A stretch of DNA of 64,000 nucleotides from Calothrix sp. PCC 7103 (GCF_000331305.1 NZ_KB217478.1:6908317-6972316), one strand, 5' to 3'; positions 45,896-56,821 are shown, counted from the first letter of the stretch. The notes: generated by a model not told the origin, from the sequence alone. Made by a program: numbers and translations.

Positions 45896-46188
45896 GGGTT
45901 ATTACTTAATTTATGTGTGTTTCAATGCGCTAAAATTTACATTCACGATATTTACAGCTACTATATATACAGTTAGTTGCTGTATTGTTATACGAAATCC
46001 ACAAACGGATAGTTTGCCTTCCCAATAAAAACTTTAACTGTTTTTATTTTTTTGTTGCAGAGTAATAATACGAGTATAAATAATATTTGTTACATTGGGT
46101 TGTAAGTATTTAAACGTATATTAAGAAACCTGGTTTCTGTTGATATGTTGTAATAAAAATGATGGTTTTGAGTAGAAACCTGGTTTCT
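45896..46188. repeat. Gap with a 68-bp AGAAACC element ending at the rsgA stop
   Basis: The 293-bp gap holds the promoter for the alpha/beta hydrolase and, at 46122-46189, a copy of the element with ends AAGAAACCTGGTTTCT and GTAGAAACCTGGTTTCT and core GTTGTAATAAAAATGATGG. The last bases reach the rsgA stop codon (TAG at 46189-46191). The element therefore ends exactly at the gene 3' end. Confidence 0.8.
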
Positions 46189-47247
46189 CTAAGCGTCTTC
46201 GCTTTCTTGATAGAACTGCTGCAATTCCTGTAATTGTGTACGTCGAGATTTTTGACGATATTTTTTGGTTTCGAGTTTCGGTTCGTAGTGACTTTCACCT
46301 TTACCTTTGCTTTTTAGCTTTAAGGTCGATTCGGGGTCGGTTAAAGAATTGAGATGAGCTTGTCTTGAGGCAACTTCTTCTAAAAATACCAAATAATGTT
46401 CGTAGCGTTCCCAATCTCCGCGAACTACACATAATGGCTCATCACGATGCAGACAGTCACCAAATCGACAGTTTCCAGTAGCTAGCTTCAGTCTTGCTTC
46501 TGGAAAATAGTAAGCTAGTTCAGATGGACTACAATCTAAGTCGGGTTGGTTAAAACCTGGGGTGTCAGCGAGCAAACCACCGTTTGGCAGTTCAAATAGT
46601 TCAACGTGACGGGTAGTATGACGCCCTTTACCAAGTTTTCCTGAAACTTCACCAACACGCAAGTTAATATTTGGAATTAATTTATTTATTAAGCTCGATT
46701 TACCTACACCAGAGGCACCTGCTAACACGGTAGTTTTATTTTGAAGTCTATTTAATAAAATACCAGTGTTGAGACTGTTATATACACTAATAAAAGTAGG
46801 TTGATAACCCCATAAACTTAATCGTTCCTTAATATCCTCTTGCTCTGCATGTGATACTAAGTCCGATTTATTGAGACACAAAACAACATCTAAGCCAGTT
46901 GATTCAGCTTTTACTAAAAAACGGCTAAGTTGATATGGTTCTAACGGTGGGTCAGCGGCGGCAAATACGAGTAATATTTGATTAACATTAGCGATTGCAG
47001 GACGGTCTAATTGACTCGAACGTGGTAAAACATCCGCAATTGCACCCCTATTACCAGTCCAGTCAGGTTCTTCAACTACAACACGGTCTCCAACCATGAC
47101 AGAAAGCCCGATTTTTTTTAATCGAGTTCGACGAGTACAGAGGAGGGTTGAAGTGTCAAGTTCTCCTCTGTCTCCATCAAGTTGCACCTGATAAAAATTA
47201 GCCTGTACAGCAACCACTGTACCTGTTAGTTGTGCCTTCGCTTCCAT
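46189..47247 (-). CDS. rsgA: Ribosome small-subunit biogenesis GTPase RsgA
   Basis: RsgA is a circularly permuted GTPase that helps mature the 30S ribosomal subunit. The 352-residue protein has an N-terminal OB-type domain, the motif order G4 (NKSD), G1 (GASGVGKSSL) and G3 (DTPGF), and a C-terminal zinc region (GNCRFGDCLHRDEPLC). The C-terminal tail is basic. It is the last gene of the leftward chaperone cluster, 12 bp after tusA. Its stop abuts a dispersed repeat. Confidence 0.95.
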   Translation of the reverse strand: MEAKAQLTGTVVAVQANFYQVQLDGDRGELDTSTLLCTRRTRLKKIGLSVMVGDRVVVEEPDWTGNRGAIADVLPRSSQLDRPAIANVNQILLVFAAADPPLEPYQLSRFLVKAESTGLDVVLCLNKSDLVSHAEQEDIKERLSLWGYQPTFISVYNSLNTGILLNRLQNKTTVLAGASGVGKSSLINKLIPNINLRVGEVSGKLGKGRHTTRHVELFELPNGGLLADTPGFNQPDLDCSPSELAYYFPEARLKLATGNCRFGDCLHRDEPLCVVRGDWERYEHYLVFLEEVASRQAHLNSLTDPESTLKLKSKGKGESHYEPKLETKKYRQKSRRTQLQELQQFYQESEDA

Positions 47248-47259
47248 ATTAACCGCGAC

Positions 47260-47514
47260 CTAAACCGCGTTTGGACGGCGTACTAACAATGAAAAGTAAC
47301 CGGAACAATCGGTTATTTGCTCGACTTGAAAACCTGCCATAGTTAAGCTGTCAGGTACTTGCTCGATTGGTTCACCTGGGTCTAACCAAACTTCTAGCAA
47401 ATTACCTGGAGTCATTTTTTCTAAGCTTAACTTTGTCCGAACAAAATTAATCGGACAAGGGGTACCACGCAAATCAAGTTGAGCATCGGGTGTGTATGTA
47501 GAAGATACGCTCAT
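47260..47514 (-). CDS. tusA: TusA-family sulfurtransferase
   Basis: The 84-residue protein has the family start LDLRGTPCPINFVRTK with the sulfur-carrying Cys at about residue 20 and the end ITDCSGYFSLLVRR. TusA-like proteins carry sulfur to tRNA modification or other acceptors. It lies between dnaJ (7 bp upstream) and rsgA (12 bp downstream), a close spacing that implies one mRNA. The function of the family in cyanobacteria is not settled. Confidence 0.9.
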   Translation of the reverse strand: MSVSSTYTPDAQLDLRGTPCPINFVRTKLSLEKMTPGNLLEVWLDPGEPIEQVPDSLTMAGFQVEQITDCSGYFSLLVRRPNAV

Positions 47515-47521
47515 TCCTAGT

Positions 47522-48664
47522 TTATCTCTGATGGAAAAAGTTGCCTAAAAACCCTTCGATACCGCCCTTTCCGGTGCGTTCCCCTCTAATTTTAGCGAGT
47601 TCTTCAAGCAATTTTCGCTCTTCAGGGCTTAATTTAGATGGATTTGGAATATCAATCATTACCGTCACCAACTGGTCACCCCGGTTAACAGGATTACCTA
47701 ATCTTGGTACGCCATGATTTTCTAACTTAAACTCAGCGTAAGGCTGCGTGCCCGCAGGAATCGTTAATTCCTCTGGCCCATCTACGGTATCTACCTGTAG
47801 TCTACATCCTAAAATTGCTTGCAAATAACTAATTGAAATTGTAGAGCGTATATTTAAGTCTTCGCGTTGGAATTCACTATCTTCGTTAACTGTTAGTTGA
47901 ACATACAAGTCACCTGCTGGACCTCCACGTTGACCTGCATCTCCTTCACCAGGTATCCGCAAACGTAGTCCATCGTAGACCCCTGCTGGAATTGTGATTT
48001 TGAGTTGTTTCGCTACCTGATTGGCGCCTTTGCCACCACAGTTATCACATTTTTCTTCGATAACCATTCCCGTTCCGTTACAGGTGGGACAAGTTGAAAC
48101 TTGGGTGAAACTACCAAAAGGTGTGCGTGTGACGCGACGTACTTGCCCGGTACCGCTACAAGTTGAACATGTACGCGGCCGAGTTCCTGGTTTGGCGCCA
48201 CTTCCTGTACAAACTTCACAAGTTTCTAAATGAGCAATACGAATTTGTTTTTCGCCACCAAATACAGCTTCGCGAAAGTCTAACTTTAGGTCGAGTTGTA
48301 GGTCATCACCGCGAACCGGACCCGAACGGCGCCGTTGTTGCGTTGGACCACCCATACCACCTGCGAAACCGCTGAAAATACTTTCAAAAATATCGGCGAA
48401 ACCACCCATGTCGCCCATATCTTGAAACCCAACCCCAGCTCCCGCGTTCACACCATCGTGACCAAAACGGTCGTAGCGTGCGCGTACTTCTGGCTCAGAA
48501 AGCACTTCATAAGCACGGTTAATTTCTTTAAAACGTTCTTCTGCCCCCGCTTCTTTATTCACGTCTGGGTGATACTTACGAGCCAATCGACGGTAAGCAC
48601 TTTTAATTTCGTCTTTGTCTGCCTCACGAGAGACACCTAAAATTTCATAATAGTCGCGAGCCAT
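47522..48664 (-). CDS. dnaJ: Chaperone protein DnaJ
   Basis: The 380-residue co-chaperone has all canonical parts: J domain with HPD ([10 protein letters not shown]), a Gly/Phe-rich segment, four zinc-binding CxxCxGxG repeats ([32 protein letters not shown]), and the C-terminal substrate-binding domains. It stimulates DnaK ATPase. It lies downstream of dnaK and grpE on the same strand with a 452-bp gap from dnaK, so it may have its own promoter. Confidence 0.97.
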   Translation of the reverse strand: MARDYYEILGVSREADKDEIKSAYRRLARKYHPDVNKEAGAEERFKEINRAYEVLSEPEVRARYDRFGHDGVNAGAGVGFQDMGDMGGFADIFESIFSGFAGGMGGPTQQRRRSGPVRGDDLQLDLKLDFREAVFGGEKQIRIAHLETCEVCTGSGAKPGTRPRTCSTCSGTGQVRRVTRTPFGSFTQVSTCPTCNGTGMVIEEKCDNCGGKGANQVAKQLKITIPAGVYDGLRLRIPGEGDAGQRGGPAGDLYVQLTVNEDSEFQREDLNIRSTISISYLQAILGCRLQVDTVDGPEELTIPAGTQPYAEFKLENHGVPRLGNPVNRGDQLVTVMIDIPNPSKLSPEERKLLEELAKIRGERTGKGGIEGFLGNFFHQR

Positions 48665-49116
48665 ATTGTAAAAGGTGAGAGTTAGAAGTTAGACATTTTG
48701 CGCGCCTCTTCCTCTTTCAATTTTTTGAGTATAGAGGCGCCGAAGGCAAGAGTTAAGTTTTGTTAATAGTAAATTTTACCTTTTACCTTCTACAAAAATC
48801 ACCAAAAATAAATATATTTAGTCGTTCTGGACTGCAAAAGTGTCCATCGGTTAAAAAGGTATGTAACTTTTTGGTTCGTGAAACGTTATCAAACGTCATG
48901 TATGAGTATACTTAAAATTATCAAGGAAGTGCAGGTGTGGTTTCCACCGCTTTATTACGACAATAGCCTACAACAGTAGGTGCGGAAAACCGTATCTTTT
49001 ATGATACAATTTGAATATCTTATGCCATTTAAAAGCAAATTGCCGAGACGAGCGGTTGTCCCGGCAATACACCTTGTTATTACAATTTAACAGATATCAA
49101 CGAAATTTTTGTTAAC
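48665..49116. other. Gap between dnaK and dnaJ
   Basis: This 452-bp region holds a GAGAGTTAGAAGTTAG-like repeat, a hairpin with TTGCCG/CGGCAA arms at about 49040-49068, which could end the dnaK transcript on the minus strand, and A+T-rich DNA that probably carries a dnaJ promoter. No gene was recognised. GGCGCC occurs once at about 48736. Confidence 0.45.
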
Positions 49117-51075
49117 CTAGTCAATCGCTTCGTAATCAGCCAAAGCAGCCGCTTCTTCTTCAAAATCAAAATTGAATTGCGCCGTCATGTTTTCGTTTAC
49201 ACCATTATTGCTTTCAATACTTGAGGTATTGGTGAGTTCGACAATTTCACCTGGTTGACTGTTGCCAGCTCGATTATAAACCTCGGCGCCAATAGCAAAT
49301 AAAGCTTGTTGGAATTCATCCAAACGTTGTTGGAACTCATCAATAGAGAAATTAGTATCGTTACTTATTGCTTGTAATTGAGATAGTTTTTCATCAGCTG
49401 ACTGTTTCATTGAGTCGCTAATTAGATGAGCGTTATTTCTCAAAGTAGATTCATAACTACCCAACAAGTTATCAGCTTGGTTTTTCAAAGCAACCATTTC
49501 AATACGCTTCTTATCTTCTTCTGCAAAAACTTCGGCTTCTTGGCGCATTTTTTCGATTTCGTTAGCGCTTAAACCACCTGTATTAGTAATACGTATGCTT
49601 TGCTCTCTACCAGTACCTTTGTCTTGAGCAGCAACTTGCATGATACCGTTGACATCAATTTCAAACGATACCTCAATTTGTGGAACTCCGCGCGGTGCAG
49701 GTGGAATACCAGTTAGTAAGAATTTACCAAGGCTTTTATTATCGCGTGCCATTGCCCGTTCACCTTGGAGGACATGAATTTCCACTGAAATTTGCCCATC
49801 AATAGCGGTAGAGAAAACTTGAGATTTACTGGTGGGAATTGTGGTGTTGCGCTCGATAATTTTGGTGAAAACTTCGCCTAAAGTTTCGATACCTATAGAC
49901 AACGGAGTAACATCGAGTAGCAATAAGTTCTCAACTTCACCACCTAATACCCCAGCTTGAATTGCGGCGCCAAGAGCAACAGCTTCATCAGGGTTAATAG
50001 AGCGGTCGGGAGCTTTGCCACCAAAAAACTTCATTAAAGCATTTTGTACGGCAGGAATACGAGTCGAGCCACCGACCAAAATAATTTTATCGATATCTTG
50101 AGGTTTAAGGTCGGCATCTTTGAGTGCTTGCGCCATTGGTTCAAGCGTTGCTACGATTAAATTACTTGCTAACTCTTCAAATTTTGCGCGACTTAGTTCG
50201 GTTTCTAAATGCTTGGGACCACTTGCATCGGCAGTGATAAATGGCAAGTTAATACTTGTGTTGCCCATGCTCGATAATTCGATTTTGGCTTTTTCCGCAG
50301 CTTCACGTAAGCGTTGCAGTGCCATTTTATCTTGAGCTAAATCGATTCCTGATTCTGTGCGGAAAACTTCAATCATCCATTCAACAATAACGTTATCGAA
50401 GTCATCGCCACCTAAATGGTTATTACCACAAGTCGCTTTAACTTCAAACACTCCATCTCCGAGTTGAAGAATAGAGACATCAAATGTTCCACCACCTAGG
50501 TCAAATACAAGAATTAGCTGTTCAGTGTCTTGTTTATCTAACCCGAATGCCAAAGCTGCTGCGGTAGGTTCATTGATAATACGTAAAACTTCAAGACCAG
50601 CAATTGTGCCTGCGTCTTTTGTAGCTTGACGTTGGGCATCGGTAAAATATGCGGGTACTGTGATAACTGCTTGTGTAACACTTTCACCTAAAAAGTTCTC
50701 TGCGTCTTGCTTGAGCTTTTGCAAAACCATCGCGGAGATTTCTTGGGGTGTATAGTTCTTGCCGCGAATTTGGACATCAACCGTATCATCACGACCTTTT
50801 ATACACTGATAAGGCACCCTCGACCGTTCAGTTTCTGTATCTTCCCAACGGCGCCCAATAAATCGTTTGATACTATAAATAGTATTTTCTGCATTCGTGA
50901 CAGCTTGACGTTTTGCCAATTGACCAACCAAGCGTTCACCACCCTTACCAAAACCGACGATACTTGGAGTTGTTCTTCCACCCTCGGTATTAGCAATAAC
51001 AATTGGTTGACCACCTTCTAAGACTGCTACGCAACTGTTAGTAGTGCCCAAGTCAATCCCAATAACTTTTCCCAT
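49117..51075 (-). CDS. dnaK: Molecular chaperone DnaK
   Basis: The 652-residue Hsp70 has the nucleotide-binding signatures [24 protein letters not shown] and [13 protein letters not shown], and a substrate domain with [15 protein letters not shown] and [13 protein letters not shown]. The C-terminus ends [13 protein letters not shown], a more variable tail. It lies in the arrangement grpE-dnaK-dnaJ, as expected for a main cyanobacterial copy (probably the DnaK2-type, which needs alignment). A promoter region of 248 bp separates grpE from dnaK; no CIRCE element was seen. Confidence 0.97.
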   Translation of the reverse strand: MGKVIGIDLGTTNSCVAVLEGGQPIVIANTEGGRTTPSIVGFGKGGERLVGQLAKRQAVTNAENTIYSIKRFIGRRWEDTETERSRVPYQCIKGRDDTVDVQIRGKNYTPQEISAMVLQKLKQDAENFLGESVTQAVITVPAYFTDAQRQATKDAGTIAGLEVLRIINEPTAAALAFGLDKQDTEQLILVFDLGGGTFDVSILQLGDGVFEVKATCGNNHLGGDDFDNVIVEWMIEVFRTESGIDLAQDKMALQRLREAAEKAKIELSSMGNTSINLPFITADASGPKHLETELSRAKFEELASNLIVATLEPMAQALKDADLKPQDIDKIILVGGSTRIPAVQNALMKFFGGKAPDRSINPDEAVALGAAIQAGVLGGEVENLLLLDVTPLSIGIETLGEVFTKIIERNTTIPTSKSQVFSTAIDGQISVEIHVLQGERAMARDNKSLGKFLLTGIPPAPRGVPQIEVSFEIDVNGIMQVAAQDKGTGREQSIRITNTGGLSANEIEKMRQEAEVFAEEDKKRIEMVALKNQADNLLGSYESTLRNNAHLISDSMKQSADEKLSQLQAISNDTNFSIDEFQQRLDEFQQALFAIGAEVYNRAGNSQPGEIVELTNTSSIESNNGVNENMTAQFNFDFEEEAAALADYEAID

Positions 51076-51323
51076 AAGTATAATATTCTGTACTTGTTAG
51101 TTCGTTGACATAACACGGAATATCTACATTGGGTTGAGAGCATACTTACGTAATTATTACTAGTGGGAAAAAGTTGCGCTAGCAAAAGAAGTATTAGTGA
51201 TAATTTTGTACCGAACGGTCGTGTACTTGAAGTTTAAAGCAATAGTAGTATAACCGTGTCAATCAAGAAAATTGACGCGGTAAATACGTACATGGAAACT
51301 AACTATCAGGTTCAACTATCAGC

Positions 51324-51995
51324 TTAACTATCCGCTGCACTTGATTGAGTATCATCAAGAACAGGCGTATCTTCTTTTGGAGCTGCGACTTTCACCATTG
51401 CATGGCGTAGTACACGTTCACCCAAAAAATATCCGCGCACTAACTCTTCTAACACTGTTCCCTCTGGATGTTCATCCGTAGGTTCGCGCAATACTGCTTC
51501 ATGAAGGTTGGGGTCAAATGGTTGACCTTCGGGACGCATTGGCGAAACACCCAATCGTTTTAAACTGTCAACCAGTTGTTTATAAACACCTTGATAGCTT
51601 TTATGAATTGCCATCTCAGAATCGTTTTGAGGTTTAATGTGAGCGCGCGCACGCTCAAAATTATCAACTACTGGTAATAGTTCTGTAATTGTGTTTCGTT
51701 TTACTAATGCATCAAGGTCGTCTTTTTCCTTCTGAGTGCGCTTGCGATAATTATCGAAATCTGCTACTAACCGTGTGTATTGATTGCTACTTGCTTCGAG
51801 TTGAGCTTTGAGCGAATCGATTTGCGGTGCCATTGCGTTAGCATCATCAGAAGCAGCGTCAGCATTTACGCTATTGTCAGATGTCGAAGCGTAGGAAGCA
51901 ACATCGTTAGTTGCCACAGCACTTGGGTCAGCTACTTCGCTGCCAGATGTACTTGTGTTGTTTTGTTCAGGGAAGTCGCTATTCATCGTTTGCAT
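51324..51995 (-). CDS. grpE: Nucleotide exchange factor GrpE
   Basis: The 223-residue protein has a low-complexity Ser/Asp/Ala-rich N-terminus of about 60 residues, the long coiled-coil dimerisation helix ([20 protein letters not shown]), and the GrpE signature ([41 protein letters not shown]). It exchanges ADP on DnaK. It heads the cluster. The 237-bp region to the right is divergent with pilB. No CIRCE was seen, so heat-shock control, if present, works by another element. Confidence 0.95.
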   Translation of the reverse strand: MQTMNSDFPEQNNTSTSGSEVADPSAVATNDVASYASTSDNSVNADAASDDANAMAPQIDSLKAQLEASSNQYTRLVADFDNYRKRTQKEKDDLDALVKRNTITELLPVVDNFERARAHIKPQNDSEMAIHKSYQGVYKQLVDSLKRLGVSPMRPEGQPFDPNLHEAVLREPTDEHPEGTVLEELVRGYFLGERVLRHAMVKVAAPKEDTPVLDDTQSSAADS

Positions 51996-52232
51996 TACCT
52001 CTTAGAGTTCTCCTTATTGCTGAGTAGTTAATCATCGTTCTCTATTTTGACAAAAGCTGGATATATTCTTCCATCGTAACGAGGACGGCTTTCCGTAGAG
52101 TATTGTAGTGCGGGTTTCCGTAAATTGAGTCAAGGTTCTAATTTTTCTTTGTCAAGATGAGAGTTCTGGGTACCAGCATGGGAATACTCAATATAGAAGA
52201 GGTTTTGGCTACCCATATAAATATAAGAATAT

Positions 52233-54248
52233 ATGACTTATTCGTCATCACAACAGAGGCGAAGTACTGCTCTCACAACGAGGACAGAATTTTCACCCTT
52301 CGGAACAAAATTAGTACAATCAGGGTTTGTTGATACCGAGCAAATGCGACAAGCACTGATGGACAGTCGCAAAAGCGGAACACCCCTGACTGAGGTACTC
52401 GAATCTATTTCAGGGCGCCAGCTATCACCGGAACTGCTGAGATTATATAAAAAACAACAACTTTTTGAATTAAAAATACTTTACGGGGTTGAATCACTTG
52501 ACCCAGAAGTTAACTCCATCGGCACATCGATGGTGGCAAACTTGATAGACACACTTATCCCAGTAGATATTTGCCGGCGGCATCGTTTAGTACCATTATC
52601 ACGTAACGACGAGCAAAACCCACCCAATGTATTGGTGGCAATGGTTGACCCAGATAACTTAGAAGCATCGGATGATCTAAATCGGATTTTGCGTCCGCAA
52701 GGGTTGACGTTGCAACGGATGGTAATCACTACTGAGGACTACCAGCAGATTATCAATCAGTTTCTTGATGAGCTAGCAGTTAAGCAGAAGCACATCGAGC
52801 AGCAAAAATTAACGGATATCAATCAAGATTTAGAAAACCTTGGCGATTTAGATTTAGCAGATGCGCCAGATGACGCAGAAGCTGATTTAGGGTCAGCGAT
52901 GAAAGGTGCAGAAGATGCACCGATTATTAATTTGGTGAACCGAATTTTAGGAAAAGCGTTACAAGAAAAAGTTTCGGATATCCACATTGAACCGCAAGAA
53001 GAGAATTTACGCATACGGTTTCGGAAAGACGGTGTATTGCGCGAAGCGTTTGACGCATTACCAAAAAAAATTATTCCTGCCATCACAGCCAGATTTAAGA
53101 TTATTGCAAATTTAGACATTGCCGAACGGCGTTTACCACAAGACGGACGAATTCGTCGGATATTTGAGGGACGTAAGGTTGACTTCCGTGTTAACACCTT
53201 GCCAAGTCGTTACGGAGAAAAAGTAGTACTGCGGATTTTGGACAACTCCGCTACACAGTTAGGTTTAGATAAATTAATTACCGACCCAGAAACTTTGCAT
53301 ATCGTCCAAGAAATGGTTTCGCGTCCTTTTGGTTTGATATTAGTAACAGGACCAACAGGTTCGGGTAAAACGACTTCGCTTTATTCAGCACTTGCCGAAC
53401 GTAACGACCCAGGTATTAATATCAGTACAGTAGAAGACCCAATTGAGTACAGTTTGCCAGGAATCACGCAGGTACAAGTTATCCGTGAAAAAGGATTAGA
53501 TTTCGGAACTGCACTACGTGCATTTTTACGTCAAGACCCTGATGTATTGCTTGTGGGTGAAACGCGAGATAAAGAAACAGCAAAAACCGCGATTGAAGCA
53601 GCGTTAACAGGACACCTAGTATTAACAACACTTCACACCAATGATGCTCCTGGTGCCATCGCCCGTTTAGGTGAAATGGGTATTGAACCATTCATGATAT
53701 CAAGCTCATTACTGGGAGTCTTAGCACAGCGCTTAGTGCGACGTGTATGTTCAGACTGCCGTATTCCTTACACTCCGACCCCTGAAGAGCTTGCTCGTTA
53801 TGGAATGACGGCATCACAAGATGTTGGGCTAACTCTTTACAAAGCTAATGCACTCAGCAACGAGCAAATTCAACAAGCTAAGGGTAACGGTTCGCTATGT
53901 CCAGCATGTAACGGTGTTGGTTACAAAGGACGCTGTGGTGTTTATGAAGTCATGAAGATTACAGAAAACCTACAGACTTTAATCAACGAAGATGCACCAA
54001 CCGAACGCATCAAAGAAGTAGCAGTAGAAGAAGGGATGAAAACCCTGCTTGCCTACAGTTTGGACTTAGTACGTCAAGGTGCAACAACGCTCGAAGAAGT
54101 AGAGCGTGTAACCTTCACCGACACAGGTTTAGAAGCAGAACTCAAAGCCAAACGCAAGAGTGGGTTAACTTGTCGTACATGTCGCGCTGAACTTCAACCC
54201 GAATGGCTGGAATGTCCCTACTGTATGACATCCCGCTTCCAAGACTAA
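52233..54248 (+). CDS. pilB: Type IV pilus assembly ATPase PilB
   Basis: PilB extends type IV pili, used for motility and natural competence. The 671-residue GspE/PilB ATPase has Walker A (GPTGSGKTTSLY), Asp box (ISTVEDPIEY), Walker B (DPDVLLVGETRD) and His box. A zinc-binding part (CSDC, CPACNGVGYKGRCG) lies after the ATPase core. The C-terminus adds a second zinc ribbon (CRTCRAELQP, CPYC). The N-terminus carries GSPII-E-type domains. It starts the pilB-pilT-pilC operon. Confidence 0.95.
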   Translation: MTYSSSQQRRSTALTTRTEFSPFGTKLVQSGFVDTEQMRQALMDSRKSGTPLTEVLESISGRQLSPELLRLYKKQQLFELKILYGVESLDPEVNSIGTSMVANLIDTLIPVDICRRHRLVPLSRNDEQNPPNVLVAMVDPDNLEASDDLNRILRPQGLTLQRMVITTEDYQQIINQFLDELAVKQKHIEQQKLTDINQDLENLGDLDLADAPDDAEADLGSAMKGAEDAPIINLVNRILGKALQEKVSDIHIEPQEENLRIRFRKDGVLREAFDALPKKIIPAITARFKIIANLDIAERRLPQDGRIRRIFEGRKVDFRVNTLPSRYGEKVVLRILDNSATQLGLDKLITDPETLHIVQEMVSRPFGLILVTGPTGSGKTTSLYSALAERNDPGINISTVEDPIEYSLPGITQVQVIREKGLDFGTALRAFLRQDPDVLLVGETRDKETAKTAIEAALTGHLVLTTLHTNDAPGAIARLGEMGIEPFMISSSLLGVLAQRLVRRVCSDCRIPYTPTPEELARYGMTASQDVGLTLYKANALSNEQIQQAKGNGSLCPACNGVGYKGRCGVYEVMKITENLQTLINEDAPTERIKEVAVEEGMKTLLAYSLDLVRQGATTLEEVERVTFTDTGLEAELKAKRKSGLTCRTCRAELQPEWLECPYCMTSRFQD

Positions 54249-54299
54249 TCATAATAAGCACTAAAGTGCTTAAAAAACATAAAAAAAGAGGAAAAGACA

Positions 54300-55418
54300 A
54301 TGGATTTCATGATTGAGGACTTGATGGAAGACATGATTGAACAAGGAGGTTCGGATTTACACCTATCCGCAGGTTTACCTCCTTACTTCCGTGTCAGTGG
54401 AAAACTCACACCTCAAGAAAAATATGGTGTGATGTCAGTTGACACATGTCAGCGACTAATTTTTAGTATGCTCAACAATACCCAGCGTAAAACATTAGAA
54501 CAAACCTGGGAATTAGATTGTTCTTACGGTGTAAAAGGACTAGCGCGCTTTCGTGTTAACGTTTACAAAGACCGTGGCGCCTATGCAGCATGTTTACGTG
54601 CATTGAGTTCTAAAATTCCTAACTTTGAGAAATTAGGTTTACCCGATGTAGTTCGTGAAATGTCAGAAAAGCCAAGAGGATTAATCTTGGTGACAGGTCC
54701 TACAGGTTCAGGTAAAACTACAACACTTGCGGCAATGATTGACTTAATCAACCGCACACGCGCAGAACATATATTAACAGTAGAAGACCCAATTGAATTC
54801 GTTTATGAACCAATTAAAAGTTTGGTTCACCAGCGTCAGCTAGGTGAAGACACAAAGAGTTTCGCCAATGCATTAAAAGCAGCTTTACGGGAAGACCCAG
54901 ATATTATCCTAGTGGGTGAAATGCGGGATTTGGAAACAATATCTTTGGCAATTTCTGCGGCTGAAACAGGACACTTAGTATTTGGCACACTACACACAAG
55001 CTCTGCTGCACAAACCGTTGACCGGATTATTGACGTTTTTCCACATGAAAGACAAACGCAAGTCCGTGTACAATTATCAAACTCATTAGTAGCAGTATTT
55101 AGTCAAACCTTAGTACCCAAGAAAAATCCCAAACCAGGTGAATATGGTCGGATAATGGCGCAAGAAATAATGGTAATTACACCAGCTATTTCTAACTTGA
55201 TTCGCGAAGGAAAAACAGCACAAATTTATTCTGCAATTCAAACTGGGGGTAAATTAGGAATGCAAACACTAGAATCAGTTTTAGCAAATCTTTATAAGCA
55301 AGGAACAATTTCCTTTGAAGCTGCAATGTCTAAAACATCTAAACCCGATGAAGTTCAACGTCTCATCGGTGGTGTTCCTCCACAAAATGGCGCCAAAGTA
55401 GCTGCAAAAGCACATTAA
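54300..55418 (+). CDS. pilT: Type IV pilus retraction ATPase PilT
   Basis: PilT retracts type IV pili. The 372-residue protein has GGSDLHLSAGLPPYFRVSGK at the N-terminus, Walker A (GPTGSGKTTTLA), Walker B (DPDIILVGEMRD), the AIRNLIREGK-like C-terminal stretch ISNLIREGKT, and an extra C-terminal tail ending in Ala/Lys. ATG at 54300 follows AAAGAGGAAAAGAC. A short hairpin lies in the 51-bp gap after pilB. A dispersed palindrome separates it from pilC. Confidence 0.95.
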   Translation: MDFMIEDLMEDMIEQGGSDLHLSAGLPPYFRVSGKLTPQEKYGVMSVDTCQRLIFSMLNNTQRKTLEQTWELDCSYGVKGLARFRVNVYKDRGAYAACLRALSSKIPNFEKLGLPDVVREMSEKPRGLILVTGPTGSGKTTTLAAMIDLINRTRAEHILTVEDPIEFVYEPIKSLVHQRQLGEDTKSFANALKAALREDPDIILVGEMRDLETISLAISAAETGHLVFGTLHTSSAAQTVDRIIDVFPHERQTQVRVQLSNSLVAVFSQTLVPKKNPKPGEYGRIMAQEIMVITPAISNLIREGKTAQIYSAIQTGGKLGMQTLESVLANLYKQGTISFEAAMSKTSKPDEVQRLIGGVPPQNGAKVAAKAH

Positions 55419-55427
55419 AACCAAAAT

Positions 55428-55480
55428 GTAGAGATGTGATTAATTCCTACGGTAAATCCTGCGGATTACACGTTTCTACA
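55428..55480. repeat. GAGACG-family inverted repeat between pilT and pilC
   Basis: Arms TGTAGAGATGTG and CACGTTTCTACA flank a centre with CCTACGG and CCTGCGG words. Same family as 34216-34270. It lies inside the pil operon and might tune or partly end the transcript before pilC. Confidence 0.85.
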
Positions 55481-55507
55481 AATAATTAATTCATAACCTT
55501 TTAAAAT

Positions 55508-56728
55508 ATGCCAAGTTTTGTAGCGCGTGTCAGGGATTCTCAAGGAAAATCTAGAACTGAAAAAGTAACGGCAGAATCGATAAAAGAAGCTCGTATAAAT
55601 TTACGACAACAAGGGTTTGTAGTTCAAGAACTTAAAAAAACAGAAAGTTTTGACCTCAAATCAGCACTCGATTTTAATGCGCGTTTTGCATCAGTTTCTG
55701 TTAAAGATAAAGCCGTTTTTTCACGTCAGTTTGCAGCATTGGTCAACGCTGGTGTAGCAATTGTGAGAAGTTTAGGTGTACTTGGAGAACAATGCACAAA
55801 TCCTAAACTTAAACAAGCACTTTTAGATATAAGTTCCGATGTTCAAAACGGGATTAACTTATCTGATGCAATGCGGAAACACCCGAAATGTTTTGACGGG
55901 TTGTATGTGAGTATGATACAAGCGGGTGAGGTTGGTGGTGTACTCGACGAAGTACTCAACCGACTCGCGAAATTATTAGAAGACGTTGCACGTTTACAGA
56001 ACCAAATCAAAGCAGCGCTTTCGTATCCGGTTGTGGTTGGGTTTTTAGCGGTTGCAATTTTTATTGGGATGACGGTTTTCTTGATTCCAATTTTTGCTAA
56101 TATATTCAAAGATTTGGGAACTACATTGCCTCCATTGACACAATTCATGCTTGATGTCAGTGAAATTTTGCGAAGTTGGCGATTATTTGTAGTAATTGCT
56201 GCTGTGATTGGTTTGTGGATTGCTTATCAACAATATTATAAAACAGCCGTTGGTAGACAAACTATTGACCGTCTTTCTTTGAAAATGCCTTTATTTGGTG
56301 ACTTAATACAAAAATCAGCCGTTGCTAAATTTAGTCGTACATTTGGTTCTTTAACTCGTTCAGGTGTTCCAATTTTAACTTCTCTAGAAATTGTGCGTGA
56401 TACCGCAGGAAATCAAGTTATTTCTAATGCTATTGATGCCGCACGCGCGGAAGTACAGCAAGGTGGCATGATAAGTATGGCACTGCAAAAAGAGAAAGTT
56501 TTCCCTGCAATGGCAATTCAAATGATTAGCATTGGTGAAGAAACAGGGGAAATTGACGCGATGTTAATGAAAGTTGCTGACTTTTATGAAGATGAAGTTG
56601 AACAAGCTGTAAAAGCTCTAACGAGTATTTTGGAACCAATTATGATTGTGGTACTTGGGGGAATGGTTGGTACGATTTTGTTATCAATGTATTTGCCCAT
56701 GTTCGCTGTATTCGAGAAATTGGGATAA
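55508..56728 (+). CDS. pilC: Type IV pilus inner-membrane platform protein PilC
   Basis: The 406-residue protein has two GspF-type repeats (FSRQFAALVNAGVAIVRSLG and KFSRTFGSLTRSGVPILTSL) and three membrane spans (VVGFLAVAIFIGMTVFLIPI, FVVIAAVIGLWIAY, and the C-terminal MIVVLGGMVGTILLSMYLPM). It links the PilB/PilT motors to the pilus. It completes the operon pilB-pilT-pilC, with a 90-bp gap containing a repeat. Confidence 0.95.
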   Translation: MPSFVARVRDSQGKSRTEKVTAESIKEARINLRQQGFVVQELKKTESFDLKSALDFNARFASVSVKDKAVFSRQFAALVNAGVAIVRSLGVLGEQCTNPKLKQALLDISSDVQNGINLSDAMRKHPKCFDGLYVSMIQAGEVGGVLDEVLNRLAKLLEDVARLQNQIKAALSYPVVVGFLAVAIFIGMTVFLIPIFANIFKDLGTTLPPLTQFMLDVSEILRSWRLFVVIAAVIGLWIAYQQYYKTAVGRQTIDRLSLKMPLFGDLIQKSAVAKFSRTFGSLTRSGVPILTSLEIVRDTAGNQVISNAIDAARAEVQQGGMISMALQKEKVFPAMAIQMISIGEETGEIDAMLMKVADFYEDEVEQAVKALTSILEPIMIVVLGGMVGTILLSMYLPMFAVFEKLG

Positions 56729-56738
56729 CCACAAATGT

Positions 56739-56790
56739 TGTAGAGACGTGTAATCAGCAGAATTTCCTGTAGGGATTAATTACGTCTCTA
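56739..56790. repeat. GAGACG-family inverted repeat after pilC
   Basis: Arms TTGTAGAGACGTG and TTACGTCTCTA flank a centre with TTTCCTGTAGG. It starts 11 bp after the pilC stop. It may end the pil operon, or partly separate it from the next gene. Confidence 0.8.
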
Positions 56791-56821
56791 TGGTTTTATT
56801 AAATAAATTTATAAATAAAAT

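Noticed and set aside
51996-52232. CIRCE/HrcA operator upstream of grpE
   Set aside because: The TTAGCACTC/GAGTGCTAA inverted repeat was not found in this interval.
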